41,226 nt of DNA from an uncultured Bacteroidales bacterium (lineage in GTDB: Bacteria; Bacteroidota; Bacteroidia; Bacteroidales; F082), in contig CAMZEK010000023.1 of assembly GCA_947305795.1 (NCBI GenBank), positions 1-41,226 on the forward strand. Direction: 5' to 3'. Each line of letters opens with the position of its first letter. Positions within the stretch are counted from its first letter, which is position 1. Positions 34,127 to 41,226 of this stretch are shown here, piece by piece. Under the pieces are notes generated by a model. That model made no database searches, had not been told where the DNA came from, and was given only the letters and a program-made list of their open reading frames with translations. Position numbers and translations under genes: made by a program.

Positions 34127-35275
34127 TCATTTTGTTTTTAACCTCACTGCTTCCATGATGACTTCGGCCGCCTTTTCCGAAGCCCCAACATTGCCAAGCC
34201 TGTCTTTCAATTCCTCATAGTCCTCCAGCATTTGACGCTGACGCTTGCCATTGTGGAGCAGTTGGTCCAACTCCTTAACCAGATTATCCACATTCAAATC
34301 CCCTTGAATCAATTCCTTGACCACTTCCTTATCCATAATGAGATTTACCAATGAAATGAACTTCACCTTGACCATCCATTTGGCAAGGCGATAGGAGAAA
34401 CCTGTGGCTTTGTAGCACACCACTTCGGGTACAGAAAGCAAGGCCGTCTCAAGGGTGGCCGTTCCCGAAGTAACCAATGCGGCGCTGGAGCACTGCAACA
34501 ATTCATAAGTTTGGTCCATCACTAAAAAAGCATCCATCGTCCCAATCATTTTTTTGTAGATGTTGACATCAAGCGACGAAACGCCCGCCACGACAAACTG
34601 ATACTCAGGGAATTGCGAAGTCACTTTGAGCATGGTCGGCAACATACGCTTCACCTCTTGGGTGCGGCTTCCCGGCAACAAGGCGATAATTTCGCGCTTC
34701 TCGCCCAAGCTGTTGCGACGCAAAAAGATGGAACGGTTACCCGGCCCGAACTTGGCCAATTCGTCGAGCAAAGGATTGCCGACATAGGTCACTTCGATGC
34801 CATAACGTCTGTAAAACTCCTCCTCGAACGGGAAAATCACCAGCATCTTGTCCACCGACTGCTTGATTTTCCTGACACGACGACGCTTCCAAGCCCACAC
34901 CTGCGGCGAGATGTAGTAAAATACCTTGAAACCCTTCTCATGGGCAAATTCAGCAATGCGCAAGTTGAACCCCGGATAGTCCACAAGGATGAGGGCATCA
35001 GGCTTATATTCCTCAATGTCTTTCTTGCAGAAACTAATGTTACCCAGCACTTTGCGCAGATTGACCGCCACTTCCACGAAGCCCATGTAGTTCATGGTTT
35101 TGTAATGTCTCACCAACTCCACACCCTGTTTCTGCATCAGGTCGCCACCCCAAGCACGAAACTCGGCATCGGGATCCGCCTTCTTCATTTCAGCGATGAG
35201 ATTGGCTGCGTGCAAGTCGCCCGACGCCTCGCCCGCAATGATGTAGTATTTCGTTATCTTGTGCTGTTTTGCCAT
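34127..35275 (-). CDS. lpxB: Lipid-A-disaccharide synthase
   Basis: The protein has 382 residues. It opens with YYIIAGEASGDLHAANLIAE, the LpxB signature, then FRAWGGDLMQKQGVELVRHY and MGFVEV. PDALILVDYPGFNLRIAEFA and YYISPQVWAWKRRR follow, as do LLPGSRTQEVKRMLP and LVTSGTATLETALLSVPEVV. It is a GT19 glycosyltransferase on the inner membrane joining UDP-diacylglucosamine and lipid X to form the lipid A disaccharide. It follows the small membrane-protein gene by 22 bp and is itself followed after 1 bp by the 38-residue ORF, so it lies within the surE-comEC operon. Confidence 0.97.
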   Translation of the reverse strand: MAKQHKITKYYIIAGEASGDLHAANLIAEMKKADPDAEFRAWGGDLMQKQGVELVRHYKTMNYMGFVEVAVNLRKVLGNISFCKKDIEEYKPDALILVDYPGFNLRIAEFAHEKGFKVFYYISPQVWAWKRRRVRKIKQSVDKMLVIFPFEEEFYRRYGIEVTYVGNPLLDELAKFGPGNRSIFLRRNSLGEKREIIALLPGSRTQEVKRMLPTMLKVTSQFPEYQFVVAGVSSLDVNIYKKMIGTMDAFLVMDQTYELLQCSSAALVTSGTATLETALLSVPEVVCYKATGFSYRLAKWMVKVKFISLVNLIMDKEVVKELIQGDLNVDNLVKELDQLLHNGKRQRQMLEDYEELKDRLGNVGASEKAAEVIMEAVRLKTK

Positions 35276-35297
35276 AACTTAACTCTTTGGAACAGAA

Positions 35298-35546
35298 TTA
35301 TTTGAAAAGGAAAAACACCAACAACATGCCTACCACCGTGACCAACAGAATGCCGCGTCCCATCCGGTCGCAATTCCACTTCACCAACAACATCCTGAAT
35401 AGGATTACACCCGGAATGAAAGCCAACATATACGGTGCCCGACGGTAAGGCTCACCCCAAGGAATGAGGCTCAGCAATAGGAAAAACAGCCCGAAACAGG
35501 CCGCTCCCACCAACAGTCCAATCCAAAAGTTATCCTTGATTTTCAT
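35298..35546 (-). CDS. Small three-helix membrane protein
   Basis: The ATG at 35546 (MKIKDNFWIGLLVGAACFGL) gives 82 residues with three hydrophobic segments: about 8-29, 38-55 and 64-81. WGEPYRRAPYM lies in the first loop. There is no recognised family. The ATG overlaps the surE TGA as ATGA, so translation is coupled. The longer ORF to 35591 would add 15 residues read from the end of surE and is rejected. Its place between surE and lpxB suggests a simple membrane accessory, but no role can be given. Confidence 0.75.
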   Translation of the reverse strand: MKIKDNFWIGLLVGAACFGLFFLLLSLIPWGEPYRRAPYMLAFIPGVILFRMLLVKWNCDRMGRGILLVTVVGMLLVFFLFK

Positions 35547-36328
35547 AGGTTTATGCGTATTGATTCGTAATCTTTCATCGTTTCGAGGCAAACGTGGGCC
35601 GTCCAGTCGAACATGGTGGGCACCACCGCGACGTAGTTGTGTCGCATGGCGTAGAGGTCGGTGCCAGGCTTGATGTCGTCGCTGACCAACTCGCCACTTA
35701 AGTCGTAAAACAGTTCACCGTTCTCATCGTATTGGTCCTTGAAATATTCCACCCAACGGCAACTCGCCTGACGGCATAGCTGAATGCCTCGCAAGGGTTC
35801 CTCGCAACGTTTGGGGAAATTGACATTCAAGCAAACGCCTTTCGGCAGACCCTCCTTCAGTACCTTTTTCGTAATTTCTAGGATGACCGTGTCAAGATGG
35901 TCAAAATCGGCATCAGGATCCATGCTATCGAGACTGAAACCGATAGCGTTCAGGCCGTTCATACAGGACTCAACAACGGCGGCTATAGTGCCAGAATAGA
36001 CCACCGTGGAGGCTGCATTCGTGCCGTGGTTGATACCTGATACCACCAAATCGGGCCAACGCGGAAGCAGTTTCTGATAGGCCAACTTGACACCATCGAC
36101 GGGCGTACCGTTGCAACGGAACTCTTTGAAACCCAACTCTTCATGGACGAGGCGGGCATACAACCTGTCATGGATGGTGCACGAATGGCTTTTGGCCGAC
36201 ATCACCTCGTCAGTGGAGATGACCGCCACCTCGCCGAGGGTACGCATCAGGGTAATCAGCTTGCGCAAGCCTTTCGCCGCATAGCCGTCGTCGTTGGTAA
36301 TCAGGATCAAAGGTCGTTGGGTGTCCAT
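35543..36328 (-). CDS. surE: 5'/3'-nucleotidase SurE
   Basis: The protein has 261 residues. The metal-binding motif ILITNDDGYAAKG is at 8-20 with the paired Asp at 13-14. VMSAKSHSCTI and RCNGTPVDGVKLAY follow, then the conserved DLVVSGINHGTNAASTVVYS and GTIAAVVESCMNG, with the metal-ligand Asn. SurE is a cytoplasmic metal-dependent phosphatase of nucleoside monophosphates, linked to stationary-phase survival. It is first in the five-ORF unit surE, membrane protein, lpxB, small ORF, comEC, with a -7 box 18 bp before its ATG. Confidence 0.97.
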   Translation of the reverse strand: MDTQRPLILITNDDGYAAKGLRKLITLMRTLGEVAVISTDEVMSAKSHSCTIHDRLYARLVHEELGFKEFRCNGTPVDGVKLAYQKLLPRWPDLVVSGINHGTNAASTVVYSGTIAAVVESCMNGLNAIGFSLDSMDPDADFDHLDTVILEITKKVLKEGLPKGVCLNVNFPKRCEEPLRGIQLCRQASCRWVEYFKDQYDENGELFYDLSGELVSDDIKPGTDLYAMRHNYVAVVPTMFDWTAHVCLETMKDYESIRINL

Positions 36329-36345
36329 TGGTAAGTTTTATCATG

Positions 36346-36353
36346 CAAAAATA
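36346..36353 (-). promoter_or_regulatory. -7 box TATTTTTG of the surE operon
   Basis: A full TAnnTTTG match on the minus strand, 18 bp before the surE ATG, in the 34-bp gap after the GH20 gene stop. No -33 element is visible; it would fall inside the end of the GH20 gene. Confidence 0.55.
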
Positions 36354-36362
36354 GGAAAAATA

Positions 36363-38528
36363 TCACCACACCTCGATTTCATCCACGAAAATCCAAGCGG
36401 GATGGCCAAAACCACTATGGTCTTCAGGCAGGTCGTAACCCGAAACCACGACCTCGGCATACCGCGCTGCAACAGGCTCAAACTCGACTTCAAAAGCGAA
36501 AATGCCGTCTTTGTCGGCCCAAGTGGAAATCGGGAAGTCCTTTTGCGCCACCTCGCGGAAAGTCTCACCGTCATCAGAGACCAGCACCTTTACCTGACTC
36601 GGATTGTAGATCCACGCACCTTTGTTCACCAAGGCATGGAGACGAACGTGTTGCATTTCAGCCACTTGCTCCAAATCGACGACCGCATCCAAGGGATAGC
36701 CACAGAAGCCCAACCAGCGCCCTGAGTTGTAGGCTCCACGACCCAACTCACCATCATTGAGCACTTTGGCACCGTCGTAAGTGTATTTCTCGGCAGGTTG
36801 TTGGCGTAAAGTGATGGGCTTGCGGGTGGCCAAATTAGAGGCTACGGTATCCGCCCAAACTTGCGGGTTGAAGATATGCTTGGCGTAGTTAAAATGATAG
36901 AGATCATAGAGTTGAGCCATCTTTCGGCAACGCTCCACAAAAGCCTCGAAATCACGCTCTTGAGGATTGTTCCATTGCAATTCGGTCAAGGCATCCATGC
37001 GTGGCATGGCCATGTACTGCACGTGGCGGAACGAGGCGATGTATTCCGTCCAAATGTTGGCCTGCACACCAATGATATGCTTTTGCTGCTCGGGGGTAAG
37101 TTCCTCAGGCAATGGTTGAAACTCATATACGCGCTCCATGGGCAGGTAGCCTCCGATGCACATTGGCTCATTGGCAATGTCCTCACTCTGGTAGTAATCA
37201 AAATAGAGGTGCGAACAAGGTGCCATAATCACATCGTGACCCTTGCGCGCCGCCTCGATGCCGCCTTCCGTGCCGCGCCAACTCATGATGATGGCCGTCT
37301 CGGAGACGTTGCCCTCCAAAATCTCGTCCCAACCAATCACACGCCGACCGCGAGCTTCCACCACTTTCGCCATGCGGTTCATCACATAGCTTTGCAGGTA
37401 GTCCTCGGCAGAGAACTTGTCATCCGCCTTGATTCCCAGCTCCTTAATCTTGGCTTGACACTTCGGGCATTTTTCCCAGCGCACCTTGGGGCATTCGTCG
37501 CCACCTATGTGGATGTAGGGTGAAGGAAACACATCCATCACCTCGTTAAGCACATCCTCGACAAACAGCATGGCCTCCTCGTTACCAGCGCAAATCACGT
37601 CTTCCGACACGCCCCAGCGTCGCCACACCTCGTAAGGTCCTCCCGTGCAGCCCAACTGGGGATAGCAGGCCAAGGCCGCCTGCATGTGGCCTGGCAGGTC
37701 GATTTCGGGGATGATGTTGATGTGACGCTCGGCGGCATATTGGATGAGGTCGCGGAGTTCGTCTTGGGTATAGAAACCGCCGTGGCGGATGGTGTCGTAA
37801 AGATTGCCGTTATGCCCGATGACCGTGCCGTTACGGTAGGCACCAATCTCAGTCAGTTCAGGGTATTTCTTGATTTCGATGCGCCAGCCTTGGTCCTCGC
37901 TGAGGTGAAAATGGAACTGGTTCATATTGTGCATGGCCAGCATGTCGATATAGACCTTTACCGAATCAAGCGGGATGAAGTGACGGCAGGGGTCGAGGTG
38001 CATACCACGGTAGGCGAAATTCGGCCAGTCGCGAATCATGCCGCAAGGCAGTTGGCAACCAGTCTCGCCCATGTCATTCCAACGTTGGCTTGTGCGTTGA
38101 CTGGAATCTATGGGCGAGACTGGTAGGCTCTTGCGCAAGGTTTGGATGCCGTAGAACACGCCAGCCGCATCAGCACCTTTGATGGTGACTTGCTTGGGAG
38201 TGATATTGATTTCGTATGCCTCGGCCTGGCCGAAATTTTCAGGAACCATTTTCAGCACAATGCCGTCGGGTTGACCTTGGTATGCTTGCACATTCAAGGC
38301 ATAACCCAAGATGTCATTCACATACTCACTGAGAAACTGCGCCTCGCGTTGGAGGCCATCCTCGTAATAGACAAGGGTCTTGGGAACCAATTCAAAAGGT
38401 TTCTCGTCGTTCAGCCGCACCTCCTTGGGCTGCGGGATGATGTCGTAAGAAGCCTGAGACAAAGGTTGTTTCGTGCAGGCGAAAAGCAAAAAAGCCGTAG
38501 CATAAAGGAAAAGGAAAGATTTTTTCAT
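36363..38528 (-). CDS. GH20 beta-N-acetylhexosaminidase lipoprotein
   Basis: The protein has 721 residues. The signal peptide ends in FLLFAC, a lipobox, so the enzyme is lipid-anchored. A GH20b-like N-terminal domain is at about 28-125 and the catalytic barrel starts near 160 (FAYRGMHLDPCRHF, FHFHLSEDQGWRIEIKKYPE). The catalytic pair Asp344-Glu345 lies in HIGGDECP. MSWRG, VQANIWTEYI and MDALTELQW are typical later motifs. The C-terminal 150 residues form a carbohydrate-binding-like beta domain. It removes terminal N-acetylhexosamine from glycans or chitobiose-type sugars. Residues 135-158 are an extra segment encoded by a 67-bp palindrome between the N-terminal domain and the barrel. All catalytic motifs are intact. 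Confidence 0.95.
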   Translation of the reverse strand: MKKSFLFLYATAFLLFACTKQPLSQASYDIIPQPKEVRLNDEKPFELVPKTLVYYEDGLQREAQFLSEYVNDILGYALNVQAYQGQPDGIVLKMVPENFGQAEAYEINITPKQVTIKGADAAGVFYGIQTLRKSLPVSPIDSSQRTSQRWNDMGETGCQLPCGMIRDWPNFAYRGMHLDPCRHFIPLDSVKVYIDMLAMHNMNQFHFHLSEDQGWRIEIKKYPELTEIGAYRNGTVIGHNGNLYDTIRHGGFYTQDELRDLIQYAAERHINIIPEIDLPGHMQAALACYPQLGCTGGPYEVWRRWGVSEDVICAGNEEAMLFVEDVLNEVMDVFPSPYIHIGGDECPKVRWEKCPKCQAKIKELGIKADDKFSAEDYLQSYVMNRMAKVVEARGRRVIGWDEILEGNVSETAIIMSWRGTEGGIEAARKGHDVIMAPCSHLYFDYYQSEDIANEPMCIGGYLPMERVYEFQPLPEELTPEQQKHIIGVQANIWTEYIASFRHVQYMAMPRMDALTELQWNNPQERDFEAFVERCRKMAQLYDLYHFNYAKHIFNPQVWADTVASNLATRKPITLRQQPAEKYTYDGAKVLNDGELGRGAYNSGRWLGFCGYPLDAVVDLEQVAEMQHVRLHALVNKGAWIYNPSQVKVLVSDDGETFREVAQKDFPISTWADKDGIFAFEVEFEPVAARYAEVVVSGYDLPEDHSGFGHPAWIFVDEIEVW
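38058..38124. repeat. 67-bp palindromic element inside the GH20 gene
   Basis: Perfect 15-bp arms ACCAGTCTCGCCCAT (38058-38072) and its reverse complement (38110-38124), plus inner arms ATTCCA/TGGAAT and ACG/CGT, form one long hairpin with a 10-nt loop. It is in frame and has no stop on the coding strand. It encodes the segment SPIDSSQRTSQRWNDMGETG, which has no counterpart in GH20 proteins I know. Confidence 0.9.
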
Positions 38529-38550
38529 GGGAAAGGTTTTAGATTTAAGG

Positions 38551-38558
38551 CAAAACTA
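38551..38558 (-). promoter_or_regulatory. -7 box TAGTTTTG of the GH20 gene
   Basis: A full TAnnTTTG match on the minus strand, 22 bp before the ATG at 38528, in the 55-bp gap after the upstream gene. Confidence 0.5.
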
Positions 38559-38583
38559 CCACAATTTTTCGAAATACGAATCA

Positions 38584-39225
38584 CTATTTTGCGTTTGGGC
38601 AATGCGATTGGATGAAGCCATACACAAAGTCGAAATCCTCCTTTGGCACATACACCTGATTGTGGTTCAAAAGCTGGTTGACCTTAATCAGATGCAGCCG
38701 ACGGCGTGGTTTGACTCTACGGACATTGGCCAAAACGGAAATGCTGGAGCTCCTGCTTGCCGAAATCAAGCCCGCTCCCGCCACGGACGGCTTTCGTGCA
38801 AGCAAACCGACAAACGCCGTGATAATGCCCAACTTCCGTGCACGCTCAAATTGTGCCGGCAACTGAGTGTGTTTCAGCTCTTTCTCATCCAGCTCAAAAA
38901 GGACGATGTATTTCCCACCATACATCCATGCCGCAACCAGATAGCCCAGTACACTCAACACGGCAAAGATGCCCAAGGCCACGAGCATCCCTTTCGTCAT
39001 CCCCCATAAACCTTCCCAATCACCATGAATTACGTACAGGAAGAAACCAAACACCAAAAACAGGCCGACGATAGTGTAAAAGAAAACCTTGAACACGGTA
39101 ATCAAAATTGCGGGATTCTTGAACATATTAACTTCATACTTCCAGCGGTATTTGCCGTCCTTGCAAAGACGCACTTCCTTGCCTTCATACGAGGTTCCTT
39201 CCATTGGGTCTTGATACTTGTTCAT
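38584..39225 (-). CDS. Two-helix membrane protein of unknown function
   Basis: The ATG at 39225 (MNKYQDPMEGTSYEGKEVRL) gives 213 residues. The outer ORF start at 39267 lies in the tsf terminator and is rejected. The N-terminal segment LCKDGKYRWKYEVNMFKNP resembles the opening of a family of uncharacterised Bacteroidetes and Firmicutes membrane proteins. Two membrane helices follow (about 37-63 and 75-100), then a cytoplasmic domain with FELDEKELKHTQLPAQFERA and a basic segment VRRVKPRRRLHLIKVNQLLN near the end. That layout suggests a PH-like domain below the membrane. Function is unknown. It follows tsf with its own -7 box. Confidence 0.75.
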   Translation of the reverse strand: MNKYQDPMEGTSYEGKEVRLCKDGKYRWKYEVNMFKNPAILITVFKVFFYTIVGLFLVFGFFLYVIHGDWEGLWGMTKGMLVALGIFAVLSVLGYLVAAWMYGGKYIVLFELDEKELKHTQLPAQFERARKLGIITAFVGLLARKPSVAGAGLISASRSSSISVLANVRRVKPRRRLHLIKVNQLLNHNQVYVPKEDFDFVYGFIQSHCPNAK

Positions 39226-39240
39226 ACGGTTATTTTTTTG

Positions 39241-39248
39241 CAAAAATA
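39241..39248 (-). promoter_or_regulatory. -7 box TATTTTTG of the two-helix membrane protein gene
   Basis: A full TAnnTTTG match on the minus strand, 16 bp before the ATG at 39225. It overlaps the T-run of the tsf terminator. Confidence 0.5.
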
Positions 39249-39277
39249 AAAAAAGGACGGCTTGCACCGTCCTTTTT
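39244..39277 (-). terminator. Rho-independent terminator of rpsB-tsf
   Basis: Perfect 11-bp stem AAAAAGGACGG (39267-39277 as read on the minus strand) with CCGTCCTTTTT and a 6-nt loop, followed by TTTATTT. It starts 25 bp after the tsf stop. Unlike the mscL terminator it is perfect on both strands. Confidence 0.85.
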
Positions 39278-39301
39278 CCTTCATTTCAATGAATTTTGGT
39301 C

Positions 39302-40294
39302 TTATTCGCCCAACTTGATGCGGACGAAATTCACCACCGTGGCCTCCTTGTCGGCGGAAGCGATGTACTCGGCAACCGTCTTGGGGTCGGCGACGAGAGA
39401 GACCTGGTTGAGCAGGCAGCTCTCCTTGAAGAACTTGTTCAGACGGCCTTTGGCGATGTTCTGAATCATGCCTTCGTTGAGTTGCACCTGACCGGGCACC
39501 GTGGCCTTGATTTCGCGGGCCTGGGCACCTTGTTCCTCGGTGATGTAACCCTTGGTGATGTTCGAGTTGATGTGGTCATCGCTGTCGACATGGTTGGGGT
39601 TGATGCCAGCCTTGCGGAGGGCCTTCTCGACTTCCTTGCCGATTTGCTCTTCCTTGGTCTTGTCGACGGCAACGGCGAACTCGCGGTCCTTCACCTCTTG
39701 CGGGATGGAGGCCTCGCTCACCGACAACGGGTTCATGGCGGCAACGTGCATACACACCTCGTGGCTCACTTCCTCGACACCGTCGAAGCTCTTATTCATC
39801 TCAACGATGGTGGCCAAGCGGTTGCCGGGGTGGTTGTAGTTGGCGACATAAGCACCTTCGAGGACCTTGAAAGCACCGAGTTCAGTCTTTTCACCTGTGA
39901 CGGCGCTTTGGTTGGCGACGAGAGCCTCAACGGTCTGGCCGTTGATTTCCATAGCCTTCAAGGTATCAATGTCCTTCACACGGTTGGCAACGGCCATATC
40001 AAGCACGTCCTTCGTGAACTTCACGAAGTCGGCGTTGTTGGCGACGAAGTCGGTCTCGCAGTTCACCATGATGATGGCGGCGTACTTGTGGTCTTCAGTG
40101 GCCTTTGAGAGCACGCAGCCTTCGCTGGCGGTGCGGTCGGCGCGCTTGGCAGCCTTGGCCATACCCTTCTTGCGAAGGATGTCGATAGCGGCCTGGATGT
40201 CGCCATCGGTCTCGACGAGGGCCTTCTTGCAGTCCATCATGCCGGCGCCCGTCATTTGTCTCAGTTCATTGACTTGAGAAGCGGTAATATTCAT
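39302..40294 (-). CDS. tsf: Translation elongation factor Ts
   Basis: The protein has 330 residues. The N-terminal UBA-like domain ITASQVNELRQMTGAGMMDC and KKALVETDGDIQAAIDILRK is a clear match. Next come the TDFVANNADF motif that contacts EF-Tu (CETDFVANNADFVKFTKDVL), and the core and coiled-coil segments with VAAMNPLSVSEASIP. EF-Ts exchanges GDP for GTP on EF-Tu. It follows rpsB, as in most bacteria, with 158 bp between them occupied by a heptad array. It is followed by a strong terminator. Confidence 0.98.
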   Translation of the reverse strand: MNITASQVNELRQMTGAGMMDCKKALVETDGDIQAAIDILRKKGMAKAAKRADRTASEGCVLSKATEDHKYAAIIMVNCETDFVANNADFVKFTKDVLDMAVANRVKDIDTLKAMEINGQTVEALVANQSAVTGEKTELGAFKVLEGAYVANYNHPGNRLATIVEMNKSFDGVEEVSHEVCMHVAAMNPLSVSEASIPQEVKDREFAVAVDKTKEEQIGKEVEKALRKAGINPNHVDSDDHINSNITKGYITEEQGAQAREIKATVPGQVQLNEGMIQNIAKGRLNKFFKESCLLNQVSLVADPKTVAEYIASADKEATVVNFVRIKLGE

Positions 40295-40348
40295 TGTTTG
40301 TGTTGTTTTTAAGGGTTGATGTTTATTATAGGCAATGTCTTTTGGCTT

Positions 40349-40449
40349 GATTGGCTTTTAGCTTTTAGCCGTTAGCTATTAGCTTGGCAGCTACTAAGCT
40401 AACAGCTAATTGCTAACGGCTAATTGCCATTGGCCAGAAGCCAGAAGCT
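40349..40449. repeat. Heptad-phased array with mirrored halves between rpsB and tsf
   Basis: GC dinucleotides recur every 7 bp. The left half has units ending in GC: GATTGGC, TTTTAGC, TTTTAGC, CGTTAGC, TATTAGC. After two 8-bp steps the right half has units starting with GC: GCTAACA, GCTAATT, GCTAACG, GCTAATT, GCCATTG, GCCAGAA, GCCAGAA. The halves are inverted, with perfect 12-bp arms at 40365-40376 and 40412-40423. Confidence 0.9.
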
Positions 40450-40452
40450 ATA

Positions 40453-41226
40453 TTAATTCTTCGAAACGGGTCTGCGGGGACGACGGTTGTTGCGCGGACG
40501 GCGTTCGTCCTTGTTTTCCTCTTCCTCGTTGTTTTCCTTCATCTCGTCAACTTCTTCCTCTTCCTCTTCCTGGATGAGGTCCTTGTTGTTCTTGCGCTCG
40601 GTGATGCCTTCCTCGATGGCGTCGACCATCTTGCCGACGATGAGGGCGATGCTCTTCGAAGCGTCGTCATTGGCCGGGATGGGGAAGTCGATGAGGTTGG
40701 GGTTGGTGTTGGTGTCGACGATGGCGAAGGTCGGGATGTTGAGCTTGCGGGCTTCAGCAACAGCGATGTGTTCCTTCATGATGTCGACCACAAACAAGGC
40801 CGAAGGCAGACGACTCAGGTCGGCGATGGAGCCGAGGTTCTTCTCCAGCTTTTCGCGTTCACGCTCAATTTGCAGCTTCTCGCGCTTGGAGAGGCTCTTG
40901 TAAGCGTCGCTCGTCATCATCTTGTCGATGCCCGTCATCTTCTTGACGGCCTTGCGGATGGTGGCGAAGTTGGTGAGCATGCCGCCGGGCCAACGCTCGG
41001 TCACGTAAGGCATGTTGACTTTCTGGGCGAGTTCGGCGACGACGTCCTTGGCCTGCTTCTTGGTGGCCACGAAGAGCACGCGCTTGCCCGATTTGGCCAG
41101 TTGGCAGAGGGCATTGGCAGCCTCGTCCATCTTGGCTTGTGTCTTATAGAGGTCTATGATGTGGATACCATTGCGCTCCATGAAAATATAGGGAGCCATG
41201 TTCGGATTCCATTTTCTTCTGAGGTG
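40453..41226 (-). CDS. rpsB: 30S ribosomal protein S2, 5' end outside window
   Basis: The frame is open to the right edge; translation of the edge gives HLRRKWNPNMAPYIFMERNG, the start of the S2 family domain. An ATG at 41199 is therefore internal, and roughly 15-20 N-terminal residues are missing. VLFVATKKQAKDVVAELAQK, VTERWPGGMLTNFATIRKAV and PIPANDDASKSIALIVGKMV are S2 motifs. S2 binds the 30S head-body junction and is needed for S1 binding. The C-terminal tail is unusual: an acidic run (QEEEEEEVDEMKENNEEEEN) then a basic run (RRPRNNRRPRRPVSKN). It is followed by tsf. Confidence 0.97.
   Translation of the reverse strand, partial: HLRRKWNPNMAPYIFMERNGIHIIDLYKTQAKMDEAANALCQLAKSGKRVLFVATKKQAKDVVAELAQKVNMPYVTERWPGGMLTNFATIRKAVKKMTGIDKMMTSDAYKSLSKREKLQIEREREKLEKNLGSIADLSRLPSALFVVDIMKEHIAVAEARKLNIPTFAIVDTNTNPNLIDFPIPANDDASKSIALIVGKMVDAIEEGITERKNNKDLIQEEEEEEVDEMKENNEEEENKDERRPRNNRRPRRPVSKN

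Noticed and set aside
39296..40108. Plus-strand ORF of 270 codons opposite tsf
   Set aside because: Antisense shadow of EF-Ts; Leu/Val/Gly/Asp repeats come from the codon bias of the sense strand.
40349..40449. Considered as a CRISPR fragment or an ordinary terminator
   Set aside because: The units are 7 bp with no spacers, and there is no T-run after the inverted arms.

Overview
The window looks like a chromosomal segment of an uncultured gut-type Bacteroidota, most likely order Bacteroidales. Supporting signs are promoter -7 boxes of the Bacteroidetes form TAnnTTTG, a CHU_C/gliding-type C-terminal sorting domain typical of type IX secretion cargo, a FISUMP-like surface protein, a BspA-type leucine-rich-repeat lipoprotein, a sufBCDS order, and a rpsB-tsf pair. 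No species can be named from sequence reading alone. No transposase, integrase, phage module or CRISPR array was seen.

Layout. 1-1697: 3' part of a surface protein, followed by a terminator and a cluster of strong hairpins. 2046-6188: a very large PEP/pyruvate-dikinase-like protein with a long N-terminal region I do not recognise. 6306-8567: a type IX cargo protein. 8782-14810: an AT-rich block of seven same-strand genes for secreted, lipid-anchored or membrane proteins of unknown role, ending in the LRR lipoprotein and plausibly one long transcription unit. 14956-15939: a small XRE-type regulator and a coupled DUF4160-DUF2442 pair. 16040-18139: mscL and prfC. 18236-22503: a membrane-anchored PHP-domain protein overlapping a PMT-type glycosyltransferase, which converges on a DUF2079 membrane protein. 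22520-26154: pepT, a YitT-type membrane protein, and the coupled ung-rdgB pair. 26229-27178: a 43-residue lipoprotein and a secreted, probably outer-membrane protein. 27179-31490: sufBCDS for Fe-S cluster assembly, with a short SufD. 31693-31767: tRNA-Asp. 31908-36328: surE, a small membrane protein, lpxB, an unannotated 38-codon ORF and comEC, nearly all touching or overlapping. 36363-39225: GH20 hexosaminidase lipoprotein and a two-helix membrane protein. 39302-41226: tsf and the 3' part of rpsB.

The most unusual structure is a set of degenerate tandem arrays with strict 7-bp phase (6189-6237, 28061-28102, 30011-30040, 40349-40449) and one with 8-bp phase (31517-31572). Two of them have the left half written as the approximate reverse complement of the right half. 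One heptad array lies inside sufS in frame, and a 67-bp palindrome lies in frame inside the GH20 gene, so intergenic-type repeats seem able to enter coding sequence here. The other candidate for something undescribed is the seven-gene envelope block at 8.8-14.8 kb. Positions and motifs were read by eye; no database search was possible.
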